11,185 nucleotides of DNA from an uncultured Clostridia bacterium. GTDB lineage: Bacteria > Bacillota > Clostridia > Oscillospirales > Acutalibacteraceae. A program made the translations under genes and the position numbers. Of this stretch, positions 6,856 to 11,185 are shown piece after piece (within the stretch, counting starts at the first letter, position 1; the number at the start of each line of letters is the position of its first letter). The stretch lies in NCBI GenBank assembly GCA_937898195.1, contig CALEJD010000104.1, forward strand, positions 1 to 11,185. Reading direction: 5' to 3'. The notes under the pieces were generated by a model that worked only from the letters and a program-made list of their open reading frames with translations, was not told the origin of the DNA and did no database searches.

Positions 6856-8151
6856 TTATTGACAAAGAACTAACAGCGATTTCATTATGTCGGTAGCGTC
6901 TTCAAGGGAATTTATTGAAACTGATGACACCGAAAAGGCAATTTCACCATTTTCACCTGAATTTATTACAGAAATTCCCTTTTGAAAAAGGAATTTGCAA
7001 ATCTGCTCATTTGTAAGTCCTAAATCAAAAACACAACGAATATAAAGTGGTGAATCGGACTTTAAAATTTTCACTTTTTTACCAAATTTTTGCAAGAGTA
7101 AGTCACAAAGCATTTTTGACTTTTGCATATATAGTTTTCGTGATTTTCTGATTTGAGAATTCAAGTGACCGTCGCGGATATAACTGCAAAGTGCTATCTG
7201 GTCAACCTTGCCCACAGTCTGATTATAAAGTTCTCTTTTCTGCTTATATTCATCAAGAAAAGCGTCGGGCAAAATCATAAAACTTATTCGGATTGATGGT
7301 AATAAAAGTTTAGAAAATGTGCCCAAATACACAACATTTTCACCACCGTCAAGACCTTGAAGCGACGGGGTTGGACGGTTAAAATAACGGAACTCGCTAC
7401 CATAGTCATCTTCAATTATAATTTTGTTATTTTCTCGCGCAAATTCAACAAGTGAAAATCTTTCTTGCACCGTCATTGTGTCGCCTGTTTTGCCCCTATA
7501 TGACGGTGAAACATAGAGAATATTGCTCTTTTCTTTTGACGAAATTTTATAGCCATAGTCTTTAAAAATTGTCATACCTTGCTTATAGTTTTCATCATCA
7601 AAGCATACAGATTTTCGACTTTTAAGCAAAGGGCAAAGAACATTAAGAAGTGCTTGCACACCTGCACCAATTACAATGTTTTCTTCGTTACATACACAGT
7701 TTCTTGTTTCTTGCACATATTTTGCAATTTCACTGCGAAGTTCCATTTCGCCCTGTGGCTCACCATAGAAAAGCAGTTTTTCGGTCTGCCGCAAGGCGCT
7801 TTTTACATAGCGTCGCCAGATATCCATATTAAAACTTTCACTGTCAACACCCGACGAAGAAAAGTCATAGATAATCTTATTTTCATTATCTTTTTTTATC
7901 TCTTTTGGAATTGATGTTTTTGGGCTTACTCCCCTTTTTGACACATAATATCCACTTTGACTTTTGGGCATTATGTAACCGTCATCACAAAGGCACATAA
8001 ACGCAGACTCAACTGTTGTTTTGCTCACATTTCTCTCTTCTGCACAACGACGAATTGACGGCAATTTCGTACCCTCTGTCAGTTTGCCATCTTCGATTAA
8101 ATTTTTATAATAATCATAAATCTGCATATATAATTTTTCGTTTTTCACCAT
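6856..8151 (-). CDS. pdxR: MocR-family regulator (GntR wHTH + aminotransferase-like), PdxR-like
   Basis: The protein has 431 residues. Residues about 8-72 are a GntR winged helix: QIYDYYKNLIEDGKL, LPSIRRCAEERNVSKTTVES and a GYIMPKSQSGYYV wing. After a linker, residues about 110-430 have the fold-type I aminotransferase pattern: IGAGVQALLNVL, YVSPSYRGKTGDTM, IIIEDDYGSEFRYF (245-258) and GTFSKLLLPSIRISFM, in which Lys281 is the likely PLP Schiff-base residue and Arg288 is also conserved. MocR/PdxR proteins use PLP as effector rather than for catalysis and usually control pyridoxal synthesis or salvage. This one is divergent from a pyridoxal kinase-ECF transporter operon, so it is probably the B6 sensor. 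AAGGGG precedes the ATG. A PLP synthase pdxST target is not visible here. Confidence 0.9.
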   Translation of the reverse strand: MVKNEKLYMQIYDYYKNLIEDGKLTEGTKLPSIRRCAEERNVSKTTVESAFMCLCDDGYIMPKSQSGYYVSKRGVSPKTSIPKEIKKDNENKIIYDFSSSGVDSESFNMDIWRRYVKSALRQTEKLLFYGEPQGEMELRSEIAKYVQETRNCVCNEENIVIGAGVQALLNVLCPLLKSRKSVCFDDENYKQGMTIFKDYGYKISSKEKSNILYVSPSYRGKTGDTMTVQERFSLVEFARENNKIIIEDDYGSEFRYFNRPTPSLQGLDGGENVVYLGTFSKLLLPSIRISFMILPDAFLDEYKQKRELYNQTVGKVDQIALCSYIRDGHLNSQIRKSRKLYMQKSKMLCDLLLQKFGKKVKILKSDSPLYIRCVFDLGLTNEQICKFLFQKGISVINSGENGEIAFSVSSVSINSLEDATDIMKSLLVLCQ

Positions 8152-8177
8152 TAACTGTCCCCTTAAAAATTCTAAAA

Positions 8178-8219
8178 TTTGTATATTTTATTAAAGACAC
8201 TTTTAGTATATTATATACT
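8178..8219. promoter_or_regulatory. Candidate MocR/PdxR operator between divergent genes
   Basis: GTATATT occurs twice in the same orientation, at 8181-8187 and 8206-8212, 25 bp apart; with flanks, 12 of 14 bases agree. The second copy is part of a perfect 15-bp palindrome AGTATATTATATACT (8205-8219). Direct repeats spaced by two or more helical turns are the usual target of dimeric MocR proteins. The palindrome also holds the -10 of pdxR and a possible TATACT -10 (8214-8219) for the kinase operon. AT-richness makes chance repeats more likely. Confidence 0.55.
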
Positions 8220-8238
8220 CATAACAGAAACAAATCAA
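8210..8238 (-). promoter_or_regulatory. Promoter of the MocR/pdxR gene
   Basis: On the minus strand TTGATT (8233-8238) and TATAAT (8210-8215) are spaced by 17 bp. The -10 lies inside the perfect palindrome at 8205-8219, so regulator binding there could repress its own gene. Confidence 0.6.
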
Positions 8239-8250
8239 GGGGTGAAAACA

Positions 8251-9069
8251 ATGAAAAGAATAGCAGTTATCAACGACCTTTCGGGCTTTGGAAAATGCTC
8301 ACTTTCTGTGTCGTTGCCCATTCTCTCTGCTATGGGTATTGAATGCAACCCCATACCCACTGCAATTCTTTCAAATCAGACGGGATTTGACAATTTTCAC
8401 TCTGTAGATTTCACCGACCATTTAACCCCATATATTGATGTGTGGAAAAAGCTAAATGTGCAATTTGATGCTATTTTAACTGGTTATCTTGCAAGTGAAA
8501 AACAAGTTGATATTATTCTTGATTTTATCGACCGTTTCGGCAAGAATTCACTTGTCTTTGTTGACCCTGTTATGGCTGACGATGGTGTTTTATATGACAC
8601 CTATGACGAAAGGCTTTGCGAAAAGGTGAAATTGCTTACAAAAAAAGCAAACATCATTACACCAAATCTTACTGAATTATGCATTCTCTGCGATGCAGAT
8701 TATAACGAAGTAATCAAAAATCCAGAGAATATTGGCGGTTTAGCCTCATCTCTTTTATCTGAAACAACAGAAATAGTTATTGTAACTGGTGTTAAAACCG
8801 AGTCTTCAATTACGAATATTGTAGTTGAAAAAGATGGTGTAAATATTGTCAAAACGCCACTTTTAAATGGTAGTTATTCTGGCACAGGTGACATTTTTTC
8901 AAGCGTTGTATGTGGTGGAATTACCAGGGGAAGGAGTGTTTTTGATGCGGTGACTCTTGCAACAGACTTTATTTATTGCTCAATAATAAATACTCCCACA
9001 AAGCTCGATTACGAGCCAAACGGAGTAAATTTTCAAAAGAAATTGGAGATGCTTATAAATGCAAAATAA
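8251..9069 (+). CDS. pdxK: Pyridoxal/pyridoxamine kinase (PdxK/PdxY family)
   Basis: The protein has 272 residues from the ATG at 8251, chosen over the upstream ATG at 8179 because AAGGGGTG (8237-8244) precedes it and the family N-terminus MKRIAVINDLSGFGKCSL begins there. It phosphorylates unphosphorylated B6 vitamers with ATP, trapping them in the cell. Ribokinase-fold signatures are SGFGKCSLSVSLPIL (11-25), LSNQTGF (40-46), GYLAS (78-82), FVDPVMADDGVLY (103-115), ITPNLTEL (136-143), VTGV (178-181) and NGSYSGTGDIFSS (206-218), whose GTGD Asp214 is the expected catalytic base. It overlaps the ECF component gene by 11 bp and faces a MocR regulator, supporting B6 rather than HMP as substrate. 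A ThiD-like role is less likely but not excluded. Confidence 0.9.
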   Translation: MKRIAVINDLSGFGKCSLSVSLPILSAMGIECNPIPTAILSNQTGFDNFHSVDFTDHLTPYIDVWKKLNVQFDAILTGYLASEKQVDIILDFIDRFGKNSLVFVDPVMADDGVLYDTYDERLCEKVKLLTKKANIITPNLTELCILCDADYNEVIKNPENIGGLASSLLSETTEIVIVTGVKTESSITNIVVEKDGVNIVKTPLLNGSYSGTGDIFSSVVCGGITRGRSVFDAVTLATDFIYCSIINTPTKLDYEPNGVNFQKKLEMLINAK

Positions 9070-9586
9070 AAAATCCCTTTTAAAAATAACTTATACGGCA
9101 ATTTTCACTGCTATTATTATGCTTTGCACAATGTTAATTAAGTTTTCAACGGGGCTTGGTGAAGGGTATATCCATTTTGGTGATTGCTTTATTTATCTTT
9201 CAGCTTGTGTATTACCTTTCCCCTATTGTCTTGTGGCAAGTGCCATTGGTGGTGCTTTGGCAGATATTCTTGGTGGATATGCCGTGTGGGCAATTCCAAC
9301 AGCAATTATAAAAATCTTGATTGCATTACCTTTTATGGCAATTTGCAGAAGAAACAAGACAGCAAAAATACTTAATATAAAAGTTGCATTGATGACTATT
9401 ATTTCAGGTGTAATTTCAATTATTGGATATTTTATTGCAGAATGTATTCTCTACTCAGTCCCATCGGCAACGCTTTCAATACTTGGTAACACTATTCAAG
9501 CTGTTTCAAGCGGAATTCTCTTTATAATTGTCGCAGGTGCACTTGATAAAATGAATTTTAAATCTCGAATTTTTAAAGGAGTTTAA
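9059..9586 (+). CDS. ECF transporter S component, probable vitamin B6 vitamer uptake
   Basis: The protein has 175 residues and about six membrane helices (roughly 10-30, 38-58, 60-75, 78-97, 108-132 and 140-163). It carries the S-component traits of a short basic N-terminus followed by a Thr/Ala-rich first helix (TYTAIFTAIIMLCTM), an IHFGDCFIYLSACVLPFPY segment, and a Gly/Ala-rich GGALADILGGYA segment. S components bind one vitamin and share a common EcfAA'T energy module, which is not in this window. It starts inside the last codons of the kinase gene, with GGAGAT upstream. Together with the MocR regulator, this points to a PdxU/PdxU2-like pyridoxine or pyridoxal transporter. Substrate is inferred from context only; HMP (thiamin precursor) transporters look similar. 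Confidence 0.82.
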   Translation: MQNKKSLLKITYTAIFTAIIMLCTMLIKFSTGLGEGYIHFGDCFIYLSACVLPFPYCLVASAIGGALADILGGYAVWAIPTAIIKILIALPFMAICRRNKTAKILNIKVALMTIISGVISIIGYFIAECILYSVPSATLSILGNTIQAVSSGILFIIVAGALDKMNFKSRIFKGV

Positions 9587-9588
9587 AT

Positions 9589-10194
9589 ATGACAGATATT
9601 GTTTATACTTATGGAAATCAGGCTTACTTAAATATTACTAACGCTTGCCCTTGCAGATGCACTTTCTGTATCCGTAACAATGGTGACAGCGTTGGTGAAG
9701 CCACAACCTTATGGTTTGACCATAATCCAACTATCGAAGAAATCAAAAGCGAAATTGACAAGTTTGATTTTTCTAAATACAACAACTCAATTATTATTTG
9801 TGGTTATGGCGAGCCAACTTGTGCGCTTAATAATATGCTCGAAGCTTGTAAATATTTAAAGAGTAAGGGAATAAGTATTCGTCTTAACACAAATGGGCTT
9901 TCAGATTTAATCAACAAGAGAGAAACTGCAAAAGAAATCTGCAAAGTGATTGATTCTGTTTCAATCAGTCTTAATGCCCCAACTTCAGAAAAATATGATG
10001 CAGTTACCCGCGCATCATTCGGTGAAAAAGCATTTGATGCAATGTTAAAGTTTGCAAAAGAGTGTAAGGCATTCGGCATTCCAGCAAAGCTCACAGTTGT
10101 TGATGTAATAAGTAAAGAAGATATTGAAGATTGCAAAAAACTTTGTGAAGAAATCGATATTCCATTGAGAGTTAGAGAATATACAGCAGAATAA
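9589..10194 (+). CDS. Small radical SAM protein, third gene of the B6 operon
   Basis: The protein has 201 residues. The radical SAM signature NACPCRCTFC supplies the CX3CX2C cluster cysteines (Cys21, Cys25, Cys28) with an extra Cys at 23. The SAM-binding GGEP motif appears as CGYGEP (71-76), followed by RLNTNGL and a SVSISLNAP strand. It is short, with no accessory cluster domain or RRE-like part that I can see. It resembles the family often annotated as TatD-associated radical SAM protein, of similar length as I recall, although no tatD gene is near here. It starts 2 bp after the ECF gene stop, with AAAGGAG 7 bp upstream of its ATG, so it is co-transcribed with the kinase and transporter. 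The reaction is unknown. Its stop codon abuts the first hairpin of the array. Confidence 0.85.
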   Translation: MTDIVYTYGNQAYLNITNACPCRCTFCIRNNGDSVGEATTLWFDHNPTIEEIKSEIDKFDFSKYNNSIIICGYGEPTCALNNMLEACKYLKSKGISIRLNTNGLSDLINKRETAKEICKVIDSVSISLNAPTSEKYDAVTRASFGEKAFDAMLKFAKECKAFGIPAKLTVVDVISKEDIEDCKKLCEEIDIPLRVREYTAE

Positions 10195-10375
10195 TACAAA
10201 GCTTTGCTTTGTAATGAAGTAAATCCTTACGGATTTATGAAGTATCTTACGATATGAAGTAGCGTTGCTATGAAGTACACCTTGCGGTATATGAATGGAT
10301 TTACTTTACTTCATATTTACACAGCAAATACTTCATAATTGAAAATTACTTCATATTGCGTAGCAATACTTCATC
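10195..10375. repeat. Interleaved hairpin array with orientation-switching 9-bp spacer
   Basis: Eight short hairpins with different stems alternate with a constant 9-mer. Forward 9-mers (A/TATGAAGTA) lie at 10213, 10236, 10253 and 10269, with a broken one at 10290. Reverse-complement 9-mers (TACTTCATA/C) lie at 10307, 10329, 10347 and 10367. Stems: TACAAAGC/GCTTTGTA (10195-10213), TAAATCC/GGATTTA (10220-10237), TATC/GATA (10243-10254), TAGC/GCTA (10260-10270), ACC/GGT (10279-10288), TATTT/AAATA (10314-10330), TAATT/AATTA (10336-10348) and TATTGC/GCAATA (10354-10368). AAGTAAATCC (10217-10226) is also complementary to 10297-10306, so the two halves can pair. No ORF is supported. The first hairpin has no T-tract after it, so it is not a standard terminator. 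I infer a mobile or dispersed structured element; its family is not known to me. Confidence 0.85.
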
Positions 10376-10423
10376 AAATTTGTAGAAACTATGTCCACAC
10401 TATCCCGCTTTTTATAACATAGA

Positions 10424-10460
10424 AAAATCCCCCGAGTTCATACTCAGGGGATTTTCTTTT
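10424..10460. terminator. Bidirectional Rho-independent terminator
   Basis: AAAATCCCC (10424-10432) pairs with GGGGATTTT (10447-10455). After one C/A mismatch, GAGT (10434-10437) pairs with ACTC (10442-10445) around a TCAT loop. The plus strand continues CTTTT and the minus strand ends in TTTTTC. It can end both the B6 operon coming from the left and the small membrane-protein gene coming from the right. Confidence 0.88.
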
Positions 10461-10481
10461 AGGTGTGAAAGGAGTTTCAAA

Positions 10482-10553
10482 ATGAAAACACTCGATAAAA
10501 TCTATTATGCTACTGTTGAGTTTCTGCGTGGTGCTTTGGTTTGTGAGCTATAA
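10482..10553 (+). CDS. Possible 23-codon small ORF, convergent with the 80-codon gene
   Basis: An ATG at 10482 is preceded by a very good AAAGGAG (10468-10474) with 7 bp spacing and opens a 23-codon frame, MKTLDKIYYATVEFLRGALV followed by CEL. It begins 22 bp past the terminator stem, and its last 49 bp overlap, on the opposite strand, the end of the 80-codon gene. I see no clear promoter between terminator and ATG, so expression would need read-through or an unseen start. It could be a small peptide, a leader, a gene remnant or chance. The ribosome site is the only solid evidence. Confidence 0.35.
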   Translation: MKTLDKIYYATVEFLRGALVCEL

Positions 10554-10747
10554 ACTCTCAAGTGTTCGCCACGCTGGACTGCTTTTTTATGGTTATGGAT
10601 TCTGATTGCACGACGAATGTGACCAAGCACTATTCTTCTCACCGCTTGTTCAAAAGCGATAACCTTATCTTCGTGCATAAAGCCATAAATCAAGAGTCCT
10701 GATACTAAAAGTTCTATAAAAGTTGTGATTGCAAATGTTGTTGACAT
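10505..10747 (-). CDS. Small single-span membrane protein, function unknown, SOS/NrdR-type upstream region
   Basis: The protein has 80 residues. Residues about 5-23 form one hydrophobic span (TTFAITTFIELLVSGLLIYG), then MHEDKVIAFEQAVRRIV leads into a strongly basic tail (Arg/His/Lys rich, about 36-80). By the positive-inside rule the tail is cytoplasmic. A GGAGGT ribosome site (10755-10760) stands 7 bp before the ATG, which strongly supports a real gene. I know no function for it. The promoter region has LexA-like and NrdR-like sites, so induction by DNA damage or dNTP shortage is inferred. Known SOS-induced division blockers in Firmicutes (YneA, SosA) are also small one-span proteins, but no LysM or other shared domain is visible here. 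Its end overlaps the small ORF on the other strand. Confidence 0.8.
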   Translation of the reverse strand: MSTTFAITTFIELLVSGLLIYGFMHEDKVIAFEQAVRRIVLGHIRRAIRIHNHKKAVQRGEHLRVYSSQTKAPRRNSTVA

Positions 10748-10790
10748 AAAATCTACCTCCGATTTCTTATTCGTCCATACCGAACAAACT

Positions 10791-10804
10791 TGAACAAATG
10801 TTCT
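10791..10804. promoter_or_regulatory. Candidate LexA (SOS) box downstream of P2
   Basis: GAACAAATGTTC (10792-10803) has the exact GAAC-N4-GTTC core of the Firmicute LexA site. Over the 14-bp B. subtilis consensus as I recall it, 12 positions match. It covers about +5 to +18 of the P2 transcript, where a bound repressor would block. A half-site-like GAACAAA repeats 10 bp earlier (10782-10788). Confidence 0.65.
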
Positions 10805-10815
10805 TTACAAGTCAT

Positions 10816-10843
10816 ATTATAGACCAAAATTTCAAAAAGTCAA
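10816..10843 (-). promoter_or_regulatory. Proximal promoter (P2) of the small membrane-protein gene
   Basis: On the minus strand TTGACT (10838-10843, 5 of 6) and a perfect TATAAT (10816-10821) are 16 bp apart. The start site should be near 10809, about 62 nt before the ATG. LexA-like sites lie just downstream and at the -35 edge. Confidence 0.8.
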
Positions 10844-10855
10844 TACAAATGTTCG
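10842..10855. promoter_or_regulatory. Weak second LexA-like site at the P2 -35 box
   Basis: The sequence ends in ACAAATGTTCG, the same right half as the better box at 10791, but the left half is degenerate (about 10 of 14 consensus bases). It touches the -35 box, so a second LexA dimer here would make sense, but the match is weak. Confidence 0.35.
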
Positions 10856-10930
10856 TAAAATTTTATATATCAGTCCGTATTTTTGGACATATATTTCAAG
10901 TTTTATACTATTATTTCCTTTTGTAAGCCT

Positions 10931-10959
10931 ATGCTAACACAACATATTGTGTTTGTCAA
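10931..10959 (-). promoter_or_regulatory. Distal promoter (P1) with an NrdR-like box in its spacer
   Basis: On the minus strand a perfect TTGACA (10954-10959) and TAGCAT (10931-10936, 4 of 6) are 17 bp apart. The spacer is filled by a symmetric AACACAA-CATA-TTGTGTT palindrome. Transcription would begin near 10924 and run through P2 into the 80-codon gene. A weaker plus-strand promoter (TTGTCA at 10953) overlaps it and could read out of the window. Confidence 0.55.
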
Positions 10960-10984
10960 TATGTTTTTGCACAAAATATACGAT
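10937..10984. promoter_or_regulatory. Tandem NrdR-box-like palindromes
   Basis: Box 1, ACACAACATATTGTGT (10937-10952), matches 15 of 16 positions of the NrdR box as I recall it (ACACwATATaTwGtgt). Box 2, GCACAAAATATACGAT (10969-10984), matches well in its left half and centre and poorly at the right. Their centres are 32 bp apart, the spacing of known tandem NrdR boxes (31-32 bp). NrdR represses ribonucleotide reductase genes. No such gene is in this window. Confidence 0.6.
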
Positions 10985-11027
10985 TTTTAAGAATTTTTGC
11001 AAGATTTTTAATAAAAATGAAATTTTT

Positions 11028-11041
11028 CGTTCATTTGTTCG
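11028..11041. promoter_or_regulatory. LexA-like sequence far upstream
   Basis: CGTTCATTTGTTCG resembles a LexA site but its half-sites are direct rather than inverted (about 11 of 14 consensus bases on the better strand). It lies about 230 bp upstream of the P2 start. It could be a decayed operator or chance in AT-rich DNA. Confidence 0.2.
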
Positions 11042-11100
11042 ATAAAAATCAAAATTTCAAACAAAAGAATTCGACTAATTAGGGTTTGTAGAACAGAACG

Positions 11101-11128
11101 CAGAGTGCAAAGTACAGAGTGCAGAGTG
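11101..11128 (+). repeat. Heptamer tandem repeat, four units
   Basis: Four contiguous 7-bp units read CAGAGTG, CAAAGTA, CAGAGTG and CAGAGTG. The 438-bp gene-free stretch 10748-11185 holds, from left to right, P2 with LexA-like sites, P1 with NrdR-like boxes, an AT-rich tract, this tandem repeat and the dispersed-repeat edge. No ORF is supported in it. Confidence 0.75.
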
Positions 11129-11170
11129 TCGGAACTGCGTTGCAATTATAGATATAACCAATTTGGTACG

Positions 11171-11185
11171 TTGTAGGGGTCGGCG
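11171..11185 (+). repeat. Edge of GC-rich dispersed repeat (right copy)
   Basis: TTGTAGGGGTCGGCG at the window end matches 12 of 15 bases of the minus strand at 54-40. The two copies point outward in opposite directions. It is probably the start of the same kind of intergenic repeat, and the rest lies outside the window. Confidence 0.45.

Noticed and set aside
8179..8250. N-terminal extension of the pyridoxal kinase from 8179
   Set aside because: The region contains the operator and promoter, and the family N-terminus starts at 8251 behind AAGGGGTG.
9804..10199. 131-codon minus-strand frame opposite the radical SAM gene
   Set aside because: The plus-strand frame has full radical SAM motifs. 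The minus frame is Ser/Ile/Leu-rich, lacks a ribosome site and starts in the first hairpin.
10195..10213. First hairpin after the radical SAM gene as a terminator
   Set aside because: A perfect 8-bp stem, but no T-tract follows it. The real terminator is at 10424-10460.
10195..10375. CRISPR-like alternation of repeat and spacer
   Set aside because: The constant part is only 9 bp and changes orientation mid-array, and the variable parts are 11-18 bp self-complementary hairpins rather than 30-bp unique spacers. No cas gene is present.
10936..10953. Palindrome AACACAA-N4-TTGTGTT as a Rex site
   Set aside because: Rex half-sites face the other way (TTGT at the left, ACAA at the right). The order here fits an NrdR box.
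1..11185. tRNA, rRNA or riboswitch genes, including a PLP or thiamin riboswitch before pdxK
   Set aside because: I saw no tRNA cloverleaf, rRNA segment or known riboswitch core. The pdxK leader is under about 40 nt and has no such structure.

Overview
The window suggests a strictly anaerobic, low-GC Clostridia-type Firmicute, probably an Oscillospiraceae/Ruminococcaceae-like gut lineage. The grounds are the AT-rich sequence, strong AGGAGG-type ribosome sites, a multimeric [FeFe]-hydrogenase, an ECF-type vitamin transporter and LexA/NrdR/Rex-like operators. Genus cannot be read from this sequence alone.

Layout. 1-123: edge of a GC-rich dispersed repeat, then a terminator. 124-1583 (minus): a two-gene unit, an MltG-like lipoprotein transglycosylase followed by an XRE regulator with a membrane tail, joined by a TAATG overlap. 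1646-1675: terminator of the next operon. 1692-6639 (minus): a compact five-gene hydrogenase operon, hndA - ATPase - hndB - hndC - hndD, whose subunits resemble NADH- or NADP-linked, often electron-bifurcating, HndABCD/HydABC enzymes. It starts from a good sigma-A promoter whose -10 box lies inside a Rex-like palindrome, so NADH/NAD+ control is proposed. 6856-8151 (minus): a MocR-family (GntR-aminotransferase) regulator, divergent from 8251-10194 (plus): a pyridoxal/pyridoxamine kinase, an ECF transporter S component and a small radical SAM protein. Together these look like a vitamin B6 salvage locus under PdxR-type control.

The right end (10195-11185) is the most unusual part. Directly after the radical SAM stop codon is a roughly 180-bp array of eight small hairpins separated by a 9-bp spacer (TATGAAGTA) that switches to its reverse complement halfway through. 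A strong bidirectional terminator follows, then a possible 23-codon ORF overlapping head-on with an 80-codon gene for a one-span membrane protein. That small gene has an elaborate upstream region: a proximal promoter with an exact GAAC-N4-GTTC LexA-like core and a weaker second site, and about 115 bp further upstream a second promoter carrying two NrdR-box-like palindromes exactly 32 bp apart. This suggests a small membrane protein tied to DNA damage and dNTP supply. The window closes with a heptamer tandem repeat and a second copy of the GTAGGGG..GGCG repeat seen, inverted, at the left edge.

All functional calls come from motifs read by eye. No database search was run.
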